Shown piece after piece: positions 25,801-38,157 of a stretch of DNA of 64,000 bases. The translations under genes and the position numbers were made by a program. Positions within the stretch are counted from its first letter, which is position 1; each line of letters opens with the position of its first letter. A model generated the notes under the pieces. That model was not told where the DNA came from. It ran no database searches and saw only the letters and a list, made by a program, of their open reading frames with translations. This stretch comes from Tachypleus tridentatus (Eukaryota > Arthropoda > Merostomata > Xiphosura > Limulidae): contig NC_134834.1 in the NCBI RefSeq assembly GCF_004210375.1, forward strand, positions 97,158,170-97,222,169, in the 5' to 3' direction.

Positions 25801-28175
25801 GTTGTTTTGTTACGATATCGAAGTTAGAAATATTTAAAGTTTAGGAAGGAATATGCCACAGTATTGTAGAGGACAGGAACCAATCTGTTAAGCTCTACTC
25901 TATAAATTTTACGCAATCAAACAACCACCTATTAAATGCTCGTAAAATAGCTACTGTAACATCTCGCGCGATTTTCAAGTTTCATTTCCTGACAAAAAAA
26001 AAAAAAATCATCTTGGCCCTTAAGCAACTACATACATCAGTAGTGACGTAACTACATCAGGTAATCGTAAGGCTTAATTACGAATGGTTACAATACTGAA
26101 ATACACACACACAGCAACATCCTAAATAGCAAAACAATGAGGATGGCCCGTATGAACAACTTACTTATTATTCAAAAGTGAAAGAGTAGCCTTCTATAAA
26201 TACGTTATTACGACCACAGCAATAAGCAACCTTAAAGCGACACCGTCCTGTGAAGCCCACACGGAGAATGACGTCATCTTTCTATAATTATCAGGAATTA
26301 ATATATCAACGACTATATGTCAAGTCCTTTCAGAACTGGTACATGCGGTTTTGCTGGATGGAATCATATCTTTACCTGTAATGTGTGGGTGTCTGCGTTC
26401 ATCCAAGTAAAAAGGGAATATTTGGGATATAGGGACATCATATTTCCTAAGAGAAACTTCCTCTACTCACGTAAGGGGGGAAGGGGTGTTGAAGAAATGT
26501 TTCCTTATTATTCCTACATCAGTAACTTTTTCTGTGATTTTTCAAGTATCCCAATGAATACTAGACATGTGTGACACTTCTATGGCATCAGATAATGAAA
26601 ACAGCAACTATCTCTCGTGTAGAAGTGGCTGAAGCGAAAGTACGTATAGATGGGGTTAAGAATATACAAATACAACCGGATTAACTCCACCACTGATTAT
26701 TGTATTACATGCCCATGGCATTCGAGATTCTATATATATATGGCTATTATTTACTACTACTGAAACTAAAAAGACGTTATTTTCTTTCCTACTAAATTTT
26801 GTTTACGCCACATCTTACAAGTTACCTTCTGTTGTTGATTGGCTATTTAAGTTTCTTCTTGTTGCCGTTTGGTCACCAGAGATGACGTCATCATTCGAGT
26901 TAACAAAACAAATTCGGCGTTTGGTAACAACAATTTCGTCACTCGAGCAAATAGAAAATTTCTTGTGATGAGCATAACAGGTATGTTTATAGGTTGTCAT
27001 GGTAACCCATAACACTCAACTGAACACACCCACATCGAGAAAGAAGATAACCAAGCAAAAAACTTCACAACATCTAGGGCCGCGATAGGTTAATGAGAAC
27101 CCACGTGATCTCTAACACGTGAGGTGTCTCATGCTGCTTCGTCATAATTGTGCACTTCTGCTCGTTCCTGGATCATGTTTCCACCCCCTTGCCGTCGGCT
27201 GTCGATTGAACCCTAAAAGATAGATTGTCATTAATTATCTGCGGTAAAAAGGTGGTACTCTCATTTCACAGTAGAGCACTTCTCCTTTTCTTTTTAAATT
27301 ACACATTCAGTTAATTTTAATTATATAGAAAACATTAGTTTCTGTTTATAAGTTCACTACATTCCGGATATACACGGATAGTACCAGTGTAGCGTAGCAG
27401 GCGGGAGAGAGGAGCACTTTTCAATCTATCCCCTCCCACCATAAAAGTACTAAAATTGGTAAAATTACCCTCACAAAAACCAGGGGAATGCATGATATTC
27501 AATGCAGAACCCACGAGCTTCCAAGACCCCACTATAAGGTTGGGCGTATTCCATTTGTCCGCTCGGTCACATAAACCTTGCATCCCCCCACTTTTAACTA
27601 TATATTTTTAGCAAGATGTCCAAAAACTTTACACAGCCAAAATTATTCGTATATGTAAGAATGTTTTGATTCTTCAGTATAATTGTGTGTGTGTGACGTG
27701 CAAAAAAAATAAAAAACCTACCGATCAGTTTTTAAATTATAAATGCTAAGAATCCATGACTGAAACATATATGAAAATATGTTTTAATATACGAGACTGT
27801 CAACAAAATGTACCTAACTTTGTAAAATATGCAACTTAGTACACAGTCTGTGGGAAAATAATGTACTTATGTGACGATAAATAGATAAGAAAACACAACG
27901 CAATGTTTTTCCAATACTGGTCGGTGTTTTAGGAGTTTAGTTTAAAATATATATAAAGAAAGAGAGAGAATTATATGAAGAAGTTTTATACGATTCTCTA
28001 AAGTCCCTCGTTTTGTTTTTCTTTTGGTTCGAAAGTGAGCGACTAACACTAGAATGGGAAACTATAAGTGACACATCCACACAAAATGCTTATGGGAAAG
28101 AGGAAGGGAGACTATGGTTGCTCCGAACATAATGTGACCATACAAAAGCCTAGTGAGAGAAGGGCAGTTGGTCTA
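22877..28175. other. No gene seen; SINE tail fragment at 24.27-24.33 kb
   Basis: About 5.3 kb of AT-rich sequence without recognisable coding signal. A minus SINE tail (gcacaaagctactcgagggc) lies near 24291-24310. Short ORFs such as those at 26317-26574 (+) and 27335-27583 (-) show no domain I recognise. Confidence 0.45.
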
Positions 28176-28371
28176 CGAGGTCTGTTCAAAAAATACGCGG
28201 ACTGTTTGAATTGCGCGGCTCCAGTTGGTTCCAGGGGAATCCGCTTGGTGTCGCTAGGTTCGCACAGATCAGCTGATTACGACGCCATTTCCCGATTGCA
28301 GATATCTTCATTTGTGTATCAGCTACGCGGTTTCAAGTGAAGTGCGATTTTTTCGTTTGGCGGATTTCAGA

Positions 28372-28749
28372 ATGAATGACCTGAAGGAGCAACGACTTGC
28401 TGTGAAATTTTGTGTTAAACTTGAAAAATCTGCGACTGAAACTTTTGCTATGCTTAACACGGCTTACGGTGATGTTGCTATGAAGCGTACGGCATGTTTC
28501 AAGTGGCATGAACGTTTTAAGGATGGTCGACAGTCCATTGAAGATGATGAGCGTCCTGGACGTCCTTCCACGTCAACTGACGACCCACACGTTGACAAAA
28601 TCAACACCCTGGTGCGGGCAAATCGACATCTGACTGTCAGGGAGCTTGCTGAAGAGTGTGGGATATCAGTTGGATCTTGTTACGAGATTTTGACCGAAAA
28701 ATTGAAGATGCACCGCGTTGCTGCGAAATTTGTGCCTCAGAACTCGTGA
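28372..28749 (+). pseudogene. Mariner transposase, N-terminal DNA-binding part
   Basis: Starts MNDLKEQRLAVKFCVK and runs 125 codons to a TGA at 28747. It shows the two helix-turn-helix regions of mariner transposases: the first around residues 5-50 and the second with RELAEECGISVGSCYEIL. Between them is the family linker (RPGRPSTST). It ends AAKFVPQNS, where the intact family continues into the catalytic domain. The first two catalytic aspartates are absent, so it is an inactive fragment. The ATG at 28372 fits the family start better than the in-frame start 60 bases upstream. Confidence 0.92.
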
Positions 28750-29022
28750 GTTTTTGGCCAAACACTCGATCACTGTTCTTCCCCACCCACCCCCTACTCA
28801 TCTGACCTTGCTCCTTGCGATTTTTTCTTGTTCTCCAAACTCAAAAGACCCTTGAAAGGAAGAAGATTTGAGACGATTCCCGAGATTAAGGCAAATGCGA
28901 CGAAGGAGCTGGAGGACATTAAAAAAGAAGCGTACCAGGACTGTTTCAACAAGTGGAAACACCGTTGGGATAAGTGTGTGCGTTGGGGAGGAGAGTACTT
29001 TGAAAGGGTCCCACACCTGTAA
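28750..29022 (+). pseudogene. Mariner transposase, C-terminal part after the internal deletion
   Basis: Directly after the stop the sequence resumes in the family's C-terminal region: EFLAKHSITVLPHPP in one frame. Then, after a shift in the C-run near 28787-28795, comes SSDLAPCDFFLFSKLK, which contains the third catalytic aspartate. The protein then runs in frame to GGEYFERVPHL and a TAA at 29020. A deletion junction, a stop and a frameshift therefore separate it from the N-terminal half. Confidence 0.88.
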
Positions 29023-29086
29023 CTTCTAAATAAAGTACATTTTGTTTTATGACGTCAGTCCGCGTATTTTTTGAACAGCCCTCGTA

Positions 29087-29925
29087 TTCTAACCGGTATT
29101 GAAGTTTCCCATGGCTTTCAGATAAAAGGCGAAACGCCGTAGACATCACCTACGGACTTCACTGACAGCTGACTTTGGTTGCGATTGTTTTGTGAGAAAT
29201 GAATACAAGGTAATGTTCAACAGTTATATTACCCTGTTTTAGGAGTCGAAGTTCATGATGTAAGCTTAACCAATATTACTTTAGTTTCAAACAATCTCTT
29301 GTAACAGTTATTTCAGCCAAAGAATATGTAGTGTGGCATATGCGTTAGTTGAGGGAAACTTTGAACACTCGTACGTCCGACTGTGGGCGAAACGGATCTC
29401 TTCTGTTGAAATGTTCAGAAATGATAGTTGGCACATACCATGGGCGACGTTCGATAATATATTAAATTTTACTGCCACAGGCATATTGGTCAACCTATTT
29501 CTGATCGTCCGTTTTATTCTAATAAAAAACTAACGACTAATCTATGTTCTTAGACGATGGGTTCATATGTTTATATAAAACAGTGATATGTGCTTTAGAA
29601 CTGGAAACTGTTAAAACCAAATGACTGTGATACAATATCATAAATAATTATGGTAATAGTAAGGATAAAGGTTATGAAAGGTAAAAATATTTGTGCAGAC
29701 ATGTTGAAAGTTCACACTGTGATTGGCTGCAATCCAACCAATGAAAAATGTCACACCAGTGTGAATTCTATAAAACTACAAGCAGTCATACTGTGCCCAG
29801 CAGTAGTAATACGAATCTGGTAATGGCTTCCTCCTAGGAATGAAATACTATATGACAAGCATGTAGAAATCAAAAGTTTTGGCTGATCAATAACACGTTT
29901 TGGTACAAGAACTTTATGAAAGACT
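29087..29925. other. No gene seen; CCAAT/TATA-like cluster near 29.72-29.80 kb
   Basis: gattggctgcaatccaaccaatg (29721-29743) holds an inverted pair of CCAAT-like boxes about 30 bp upstream of a tataaaac at about 29770. The spacing is promoter-like, but no gene follows except the decayed Tc1 transposase, so this could be that element's old promoter or chance. Confidence 0.3.
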
Positions 29926-29929
29926 CTGA

Positions 29930-30470
29930 AAGGTTAGTGAAACTGACACTGTTTATGGTAGAAGAGCTCGACAAATGATGTGAAATATTTCAGGTATGTT
30001 CTTGACGTATCAGACGAAGTACGGGTGTTGCCAAGAACCTTGTTATAAATACAAATGTGAATATTATTTTGAGAACAGTGAAATACACATTAGCAGCAGC
30101 CAGACGAGTAGCTGCTGAGAACAGTTAACCAGATCAAAGGTTTGAAATAGAAGTTAAATCGCAAACATTGGAATTAGTAAAGTGGGAGACGTGTCCACTT
30201 TACATAACAAATCCCAAGTTTGAATTTGGAGAAAGCGACCAACGACAGAAAGTTCGTTCTAAATGTAAAGCAGCATCATAATCAATATACATTTACATTT
30301 GGAGCTGCATCTCAACCAATGGTGTCCGTGATCTACACAAAGGTGATGGCACTCTGACTGTTAACAAGTACAGGTAGATTCTGACCCAATTACCAGGAAA
30401 AGAACTAAGCAAGACATATATCTCAAACATATGACAAATAATGTAAAACTATACCTGCGCAAAGTTTCAG
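29930..30470 (+). pseudogene. Decayed Tc1-like transposase
   Basis: Read across frames, the stretch resembles the middle of a Tc1-type DDE transposase. It has AAARRVAAENS (second HTH), then KWETCPLYITNPKFEF where the family has the first catalytic Asp block. Next comes WSCISTNGVRDLHKGDGTL (30299-30355) and a KYR.ILTQ stretch. Stops and shifts interrupt every frame and I found no terminal inverted repeats. It is an old inactive remnant. Confidence 0.65.
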
Positions 30471-31410
30471 TCTAAACGTTCTTAAGGCTGTATGTGCTTA
30501 TGTAAAAACTGACAGGCAATTAAATAACTTGGTTGAATTATAAAAAATAATACGGGATATATAAAACCATATTTCACAAACATAGGATGGTAAATTATAT
30601 AACAAAATTAGATGCAAAGTTGAATATAGAACAAAGTAACCCACATACAAAATACTAGTTTTTTATTTATTTCAGATTATTACTTGTTTATGATTCCAAT
30701 ATGTATATAACCCATGTATTACCATCATCACGTTTATTACTGTACGTGTCGAACTTATTTTAAAACTGGAGTGAAGGAAGTTACTTCAGAAAAATAAGGC
30801 GAGGCTAGTCCTTTTATATACACACGGTCGTGGATATTTTAATTTTTATCCGTCACTGAGTGTGAAGTATAATTTTGTACAAGCTAGTAATACTTCTGTA
30901 AATAGGCCGATCCAATTAAAATACTTGTATCCTGTAAAATTTCTTGGTCACATGTATCACCAGATAAGCTGGGAGCAATACCCGTGCTCTTAACGGGTAA
31001 GCAATTTTACCTCAAATGAACAACTCTTCTGTTCAATAATGCTGGTAAAACATCTCAATCTTGGGGCAAACACTCAGTTCTAACTCGTTGCACATGTTTC
31101 AACGTGCGTGTATGACGAAGTATGAAGCTTTATTATTGTAACAATCTACAAAACAGAAAATCGAAAACGGAAATGCTCATTTTGGCGATAACTTGTTACG
31201 TTCAACAGAACATGAATATATATGAAAACGTCATGGATCTGTTTCATTTATGAAGCCATTATTCTCAAACGAACAGTCTCAGGGCTATGCTAGTTATATA
31301 AAGAGAGATCCTGGCGCCAGTTATTGTGCGTTTTATTTTACAAATCCCGAACAGTTATCTGGCAACACAATCATTCCGTTGCTTCAGGCTACTGAACTCC
31401 ACAACTTAAC
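30471..31410. other. No gene seen
   Basis: AT-rich sequence, no domain or array recognised. Confidence 0.45.
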
Positions 31411-31415
31411 TGGTT

Positions 31416-31508
31416 TTGTTTTCTTAGAGCAAAGCCACATCGGGGAGAATCGAACCCCTGATTTTAGCGTTGTAAATCCGTGAACTTACCGCTGTACTGG
31501 CGAGGGGC
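31416..31508 (-). repeat. tRNA-derived SINE (family 2)
   Basis: Tail ttttcttagagcaaagccac, part of the body, then the head with gaatcgaacccctgatttta and ttaccgctgtactggcgagg. An ORF on the plus strand (31250-31483) is a shadow over it. Confidence 0.72.
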
Positions 31509-34500
31509 TACTTAACTGGTAATTTCAAACACTGAAAAATACTGTACTATGTTTAACTCATATTCTGCGAGAGCACAACAATCTGCATACGTATATTCCC
31601 GGTATTCTGTTTGCTTTAAACTTATGAAATGTCATTCACCTATGTTCAATCAAAACGATATTTATATATAAACTTTACAAAATGCCTTTTCGTCAAATTT
31701 TAAATAATCTCGTCTGTCTTTTAAATACTGACAACAGCACCCTACCACCAACACACCCACTGCTTAAATTTTGTGCAAAAAAAGAGGATATTTAGTAATA
31801 TCGCAAGGGTTTGAAATTTGCTCACTAGCTATGAAATCCAAGGCTCTACTACAAGGCTAACTACCCCCCTCTCTCTTTCCAGTACCCTATTAAGGCTAAC
31901 TACCCCCCTCTCTTTCCAGTACAGTATTTTATCATAATTTATTAGTTCTAAGCTAGTAATTCTCCACCCTAGAACAGAGGTAATAACAGCTGAACACCAG
32001 AGTGCCTTTATAACTTCAAAACCTATAAAATGAAAGATAATTTTAAAGTGCAGAAGTCAGAATAAACTGGTTTATTATCAAGACATTCGGCAGTGTTTCT
32101 GGCCACCAAAACAACATACAAGACACACTATGTGTTAACAGGAGTGATGACTTAGCAGTTCCCCACTTTCTGTAGCTCAGACTGCGATGATCGAAACTAT
32201 CACACATTTTCAGTGAATGTACTTTACTGGATCCTTACGTCATACACCCAAATTTGAGGGAATCTATTACGAAATGCACGAGATATTAAATCTCTAATTT
32301 TGACGGACTGTTTTTTTTCTTTTATTTGTGATAAAAAATAATTGTCATGAATTTTTTTAAAATCAAATTTGGAACAATGATAGATCTTTGTAAACTACAA
32401 TTATTTGTCAAATAGTAAGTCACATATGCAAAGTTAGCTAACAAAAGCCGCTCAGTTTTGACCAACATTGTTGCATATCCCTGCACAAAAGGTCACGTAA
32501 GCTATCGGTAACATTTTTACTACAGCTTCAGCTAGAAGTAAAATTGACCTTTTTTAGTTGTTTTTTTCATTCGAATTAAAGATAGCTGATTTAAAGCATA
32601 GCAGTTTATAACTTAAGTTTTCAAAATAATCACACCAGTAGATGGTTATCATTGATTATTAATTTCCCGCTTTTAGCCTAAAATGTACTAAATATTTTAA
32701 AATTATCCTGATTAAAAAGCGATTAGCATCATATGATATTAACTTAAATAATGATGATGCTTGATACGGCTATACCGAGTGCATTCGGGTGATGACATGA
32801 AACTATTATTCTAGTTTCCACAGCGTTACTATAAATAATTTGGTTGTTTCTGTAAAATATAGGTCTGTTACGAATGATAGGATGCGATCCTAAAACTAAT
32901 AATGGTTAATATCAAGTGTTACTTTATTACTTGTTGTGGTTTCTTAACAGAAAGTTCATTACTTAATCAGACCGCGTTTTCGGTCAACTTGGGCCATGAA
33001 GGTGAGTAAAACAAAATACTAGGCCTAGTTAACTAATGAATGAATAATTGTTGTAAAATTATTACCAATACTATAAATGTAGTTACCAATTTTTCCACCA
33101 GGTTTGATTTCATTCCTTACAGTCGTTTACTAAATTCGCTTTGGTCGAACCTTTTTTTTTTCACATCAAAGGTGTTTTGATTAGATTTTTTTACACAAGG
33201 ATTTAGAAAATATAGTTTCAACTGACTGGGACTGAATGGCTCCAAAGGACATAAGAATCAAAATAAGGCTTGAAATATTAAGAACTCACTAGATTATGAA
33301 TGTGGAAGAAATACTATTTTAAATCGAATAAATGTAAACATACCCACAAAAAAAAACATTACATTCTTATACAAAGCATCATAAGTAATTGTAAAGTAAA
33401 TAAGTTTCAAATAAACAATAATTTATGAACTTAAGTTTTTACGTTTGCATCAGATCAGCAATTGTAATTGAACAGTTTCCCCTGGAGATAAACTTGTCAA
33501 CCCTATTTACTTTCAACAAAAGATGTGCCAAAGTATACAACGTGTATGTAACTGACAGAATTAGCAGGGTGTTAAAATATTTTAATGAGCATAAGAGTCA
33601 TAGGTAAGGGAACCGATGTTGTCTGAACATTTTTGATTTGTTACTGAAGTGCTACGCTGAATGGAGAATAGAGAATTTGTGTATAATTATTACAGACAAA
33701 AATACCCGTCCCCAGTGATGGAAAAGTTTAAGTCAATATATAAATTTAAATTATTTCATGAGCTTTAGAAAAGTTAATTTTGTTACACTCTTGGTTTCGC
33801 TCAGAACCAGAGCGAAAAACTACTTACACCTCCCATCATGGAAAGTAATTGTTGAATATTTCAGTCAGGCTAAAATACACTCAACAATAACATCAGTAAA
33901 TCTATATTTTTATTGTTTAAGTTACGTCAATGTTTGAAATCTGAAAGACAGTGTTATTAGTTTCTAACAATTTAGTGTAGAATATTCTGATTTGTGAAAT
34001 AAAATTTCGCATCAACCCATTATTCATTTCAACAGTGAATACTGTAATAACAGGTCTTTCAAACGAAATACTGACGAACACTCAGGGAGACACGGCGGTT
34101 CGTAATACATATAAAGTGGAAAGTAGTTGTTTCATTTTTTAACTCAATGATCACGACTTACATGAGAAATAAGTTCCTCGCAAGTTCACAATTAGCATAT
34201 TAAATTCAAATATATTTCGATGCCTGGCTTTATGTGGCAAGCGATGATGATACTAGAACTTCTGTATGGTTTCTATATCGGTAGTGAAAATATTCAAACT
34301 ACCTACGATGTCACAGGGGCATAGGATAATACCGATGTAAATTAGCACTAATCAGGATATTGTAAAATCCATGATATTTTAATTCTCTATTGAAATAACG
34401 TAAGACTAACATCAGTCCTTTTGTTCATTTCCCATTATTGTTTATAGATGTATCCCAGGAATTAATAATCTACAAAGGACTGTAATGTATTTACTATTAT

Positions 34501-34823
34501 TTATTTACTTTATTATCGATGTTTGTTTCAGTTAAATACACATTTAGAAATACATGCAACTTATGCTGTTAAATGTGTATTGCGAAATTCCCACCTATTC
34601 ACTAAATTTGTAGAAGAGTCTTGAGTGTAAGAATCAACAATGTGTATGTATGTAAATACGAGTATTGTTGCCTTAGCTGGAAATTTTAGAAAATATCCTC
34701 TCAAGTTTATAAAAGGTAATCAACGGAACGGGAATAGACAAATATTGATCAGCTATAGTCAGTATACTATAACTCTTAGAAGTTATAACTGTGATAAACG
34801 TTTATTAATCAGGAAACTATAAA
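31509..34823. other. No gene seen; a short direct repeat at 31.85-31.92 kb
   Basis: Contains a two-copy repeat of about 40 bp (aaggctaactacccccctct, twice, at about 31852 and 31892). A lone 51-bp segment at 32951-33001 has both splice signals but no family match. Confidence 0.45.
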
Positions 34824-34825
34824 TA

Positions 34826-35323
34826 CAGTGGAGCGCCGTTAAGACGCGGTATTGGGGGGGGGGTCAACCTGCTTAACCGCGGCTTAAACTTTTGTGACTG
34901 AAAAGCCGAAGTCGCCAACAGCTCCGCCGAGGAGCCTCATCCGGGCCATTGCGTGATCATTATAATATTAATGTATAGACTATTCAGATACAATTGACAA
35001 GTGCCGTTTTAATACAAACGACCGATGCATTGCGATGGTTCGCTTTTCCCTGTAAAGTTTCGTCTTCCCATGTTACGTGCGGGCCGTCATTTTAAATCTC
35101 ATTGGAGCGATATTGCGCAGTTGCATAAATTATTAAATTTTTAATACCGAATTTATTAACTGACAGTTAAACAATAAGAAAAAACAAATAAAATACATTT
35201 AAAACCATTTTATTTCACATTTTTTTAATGATTTAATACATCAAAAATTTTGGGACAAGACTTGCTACAGCGGCTTAAGCGATTTCGCGGTTTACTGGTC
35301 CGCGGCTTAATGGCGCTCCACTG
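34826..35323. mobile_element. Pogo/Tigger-like MITE, 498 bp
   Basis: Flanked by TA duplications (34824-34825 and 35324-35325). The inverted ends are CAGTGGAGCGCCGTTAAG and, on the other strand, CAGTGGAGCGCCATTAAG; about 22 of 24 terminal bases match. CAGTGG-type ends with a TA target site are typical of pogo/Tigger non-autonomous elements. There is no coding capacity. A run of ten G lies at 34854-34863. Confidence 0.88.
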
Positions 35324-35932
35324 TATCTGACCAAGTAGATTTCAAACGTTACTAGCTGTGTGAAGAGCTAGATAGTAAACTGTATCGATATCGACTCGAA
35401 ATTAATTCTACCAGGGTGAACAGTCTATAAAATATTCAGTTCCAGACCAGAGAGAAAATTCAGTAATGTACAATTGTAAGTTTATAAATCCTCTGCATAA
35501 GTCATTATTTGTAATAGCCGTTATCATAAATTGTATTGTTTGTACATTAAAACACATTTGTGTTAAGAAAGAAAATCGTGTTCATCAATCTTGTTGCCGA
35601 ATATAATAAATTTAATTCATACCGACATTCAATTAACTTCATTAATCAAAATTTCAGGCTATTTGAAATAGTGATACGTAACATAACAAATGGGAGATTG
35701 GTCTAGGATACTTTATAATACGTAACATGAGCTTCCATTATTCCCTTAATGAGACACTTTTCCCCATTAATTCTAAGTTTCATTGAATTATGTGCCTTGG
35801 TGATATGTATGTCAATATTATTACTAACTGAATAAAAACGGACATTTTTATATACATTTTTTTCAATTGCATTTTGCACAAACCACCAAAATATAATTTT
35901 ATATCACAAATTTTAAATAAAGCTGTAAATAC

Positions 35933-36177
35933 CTCATTAGACTTGGGCTCTCTTCCTTTATTTAACCTCCTTCTGTCACCGGAAGTATTGTTATTACCAT
36001 TTACTGGTAACGTAGAGGAGGAGGCAGGGTAGTCATCTGGTGGTGGTGGAGGCGGCAGTGGGAACATTGGAGGGGGTGGAGGTGGCTGTAATAGTGGTCG
36101 GGTTTTCTCCAGGTCTACATATCGATGGGGTAAGGTGCCATTCATACTGTACGGGTAGATTTTCTCGGTCACTGCTT
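35933..36177 (-). CDS. Exon: proline-rich cytoplasmic tail of a single-pass membrane protein
   Basis: Minus-strand exon of 245 bp between an acceptor (ccatttccag) and a donor (gag then gtattt). It enters in phase 1, completing a Glu codon with the exon at 37335-37511, and leaves in phase 0. It encodes 81 further codons: AVTEKIYPYSMNGT, a stretch LEKTRPLLQPPPPPPMF, a second proline run, and a polar part (NGNNNTSGDRRR) ending PKSNE. Runs of six prolines are typical ligands for SH3, WW or EVH1 domains, so a cytoskeletal or signalling partner is plausible, but that is inference. Further tail exons should lie at lower coordinates; I could not identify them. Confidence 0.72.
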
Positions 36178-36520
36178 CTGGAAATGGAAGAAGTTTAATT
36201 AAAACCCACTTTATATTGTATCCAAATGAACTCCTTTCTCAGATCTCTCACTATGAGTAAGTTTATCCAATGATGCGTACATTTGCCACTGTGGATGTAA
36301 ATTACCATTCTATTAAAATAAGATACTATATTCTATACACGATACACAAGTTGAAATTATTCACTTTCGTGAAGAAGCAACATTATGGACACAATGTGAA
36401 GCTAGAATGACAAACATGAATGTTGTTTTTGTTTTCAGAAAACAAACGCCGTTCCTTTAAATATTGCTCCAACAAATAATGTAAGCCAGTACATACAAAT
36501 AAACCTACTGAGGAGGCACT

Positions 36521-36615
36521 GTTCCAGGGGCAGGTTGGTCCACCAGAACACCGAACAGTTGCCAGGTGGACCGGTGCACTCGACGCATTCTAATGTAAAA
36601 ATCTACGCCCCTGGA
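36521..36615. repeat. Possible short remnant with inverted ends
   Basis: ccaggggca (36524) and the reverse-complementary tgcc-type end gcccctgga (36607-36615) bracket a short GC-richer segment that includes a small inverted pair, ggtccacc / ggtggacc. It could be a tiny hAT-like MITE remnant; evidence is weak. Confidence 0.3.
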
Positions 36616-37064
36616 TAGCATAAGCATTTTTTAAAAATAAAGTTAAATTTTTGACGTTTTATATTAAAGCATATCTTTATATTTGGTGTTCATTAATATA
36701 TTTTTCTTCTCGAAAGTAAAGTTTTCAATATTTAAAATCTTCTCGTACAAACACATACAGTTTGTTGTCTACAGAATATACCTGCCATACTTTATTTTAA
36801 TTTAATGACGTAAGGACTTATCTATCGACTAATGTGTTTCCGTTATATACGTCATACACACACGGAGCTCGTATGTAAAGCAACGCGAACCAATCATCGT
36901 TGTGCTGAGAATCTGAGAAGTACGTGAAGACTCGACTACAGAAGAAAGGTTCTGTTGTACGATGTTTATACTATCAACTATATTTTTCAACTTACTGACA
37001 CGTACTAAGTGCAGACGGGTAGCATACATCTTTTAAACACGCGATTAAGTGAAATTTATTTTGG

Positions 37065-37280
37065 TTTTAAACTTCTGGTGAAGCTGCACGAGGACTATCC
37101 GTGCTAGCCATTCCAAATTTAGCAGTGATAATCAACTAGTCATCACCACCTACCATCAAGCCTGGGGTTACTCTCTTATCAACGACTATTGAAATTAGCC
37201 GTCATATTATAATGGCTCATGGATTAGAACCTATGACACTCACATTGCGAGTCAAGTGTCATAACCACCAGGTCAGGACC
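37065..37280 (-). repeat. Degenerate tRNA-derived SINE (family 1)
   Basis: Tail ggtgaagctgcacgaggac, body catcaccacctaccatcaag and head cattgcgagtcaagtg remain on the minus strand. It lies in an intron of the minus-strand membrane-protein gene. Confidence 0.72.
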
Positions 37281-37334
37281 GAAGCTTTATTAAACCAAAA
37301 TTACATCTATCAATGTTTTGTTACAGTCACTCAC

Positions 37335-37511
37335 CCACTGCCCTGTTATATCGTCTCTGTTCCTTCTTCACGTAGACGCAAGACGTAACCAGGACAAAGA
37401 CTATGATGGCTACAGAAGCTGCTAATGGAGCTAGAACCGGTAAACGAAGATAAACTGGGAGTTCTTCTTCACCCGTGATTACAGCATGAAAATTCCATTT
37501 CATCGGCCCTT
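37335..37511 (-). CDS. Exon: juxtamembrane and transmembrane segment of the membrane protein
   Basis: Minus-strand exon of 177 bp between acceptor tgtctcttcag and donor GTGAGT. It enters in phase 1 (first bases aa, giving a Lys codon with the FN3 exon's final a) and leaves in phase 1. It encodes GPMKWNFHAVITGEEELP, then a hydrophobic helix (LAPLAASVAIIVFVLVTSC) and a basic stop-transfer stretch (VKKEQRRYNRAV). The topology is type I: FN3 outside, tail inside. Chelicerate shortened Dscam genes have FN3-TM-tail ends of this type and are a candidate, but I do not recognise the exact protein. Confidence 0.78.
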
Positions 37512-37964
37512 CTGAAGAGACAATGTTTTATTCTCCAGACAGTTTTTACTTGTAGCCTTTTATTTAAATGTACATGCCAAGTTTGTGATTGTGAGATTCT
37601 ACAAGTCTTTGATAATAAAACTGTGAACAACCTTATATTTAATTCCACCTGCAAGTTTACCTACAAGTGCATTAATTTCTTAAGCCTAATTAGAAATGTA
37701 ATAATTAATTCAACCTAAGTCAAATATTCATAATAAATATAAGTTTTAAATGCCATTGAAAATTCAGAAATTTTAACATTTTAAGTGCTGTTTGTAAATA
37801 CAGTATACTTCTTGCTAAACATCCATAATAAATTATACTGAAAAGTAAAGTTATAGCGTAAAAATTTAGTAGTTTCTTTAACTGGGTGAAAATACTTAAA
37901 AAAAACAACTTTAACTATAATCACCAATTTATGTGTAAAATTGGTTTGGGTTGAGAAAATGTAT

Positions 37965-38020
37965 GTAGAGGAACGAATAACGTTTCGATCTTCATCGGTC
38001 ATCGTCAAGTTCACAAAGAA
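37965..38020 (-). ncRNA. Hammerhead-ribozyme-like core (left Penelope copy), probably decayed
   Basis: On the minus strand the segment reads ttgacga, then a short stem (gacc, loop gatgaa, gatc), then gaaacg. This corresponds to hammerhead box CUGANGA, stem II and box GAAA. Penelope-like elements are known to carry minimal hammerheads in their terminal repeats. C3 is replaced by U and stem II has a C-A mismatch, so activity is doubtful. Confidence 0.6.
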
Positions 38021-38157
38021 AGAAAAGAGGTAACTGATCGATAGCTGACTACATGTTTGAAGGGGGTTGTGTAACTGAGTGTAGGAATGTAGAGGGGGTA
38101 TTTAGATGCGTGATTATATTTATTAATATAGGTATACAGGTGTACCTTTGTATTGGT

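Larger units (their letters stand above)
28176..29084 (+). mobile_element. Internally deleted mariner element with intact inverted ends
   Basis: A 909-bp element flanked by TA on both sides (28174-28175 and 29085-29086), as expected for Tc1/mariner insertion. The terminal inverted repeats are 29 bp, beginning CGAGGTCTGTTCAAAAAA on the left and CGAGGGCTGTTCAAAAAA on the right, with one mismatch. Full mariners are about 1.3 kb, so roughly 400 bp of the transposase middle is missing. With the DNA-binding half and both ends kept, the copy could only move if a full-length relative supplied transposase. Confidence 0.93.

Noticed and set aside
27335-27583. 82-codon minus ORF as a gene
   Set aside because: No recognisable domain, no convincing splice sites or partner exons; it is short enough to occur by chance.
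29333-29533. 66-codon ORF ending in a hydrophobic helix
   Set aside because: Overlaps an antisense ORF of similar size and shows no family pattern; AT-rich sequence often gives hydrophobic ends.
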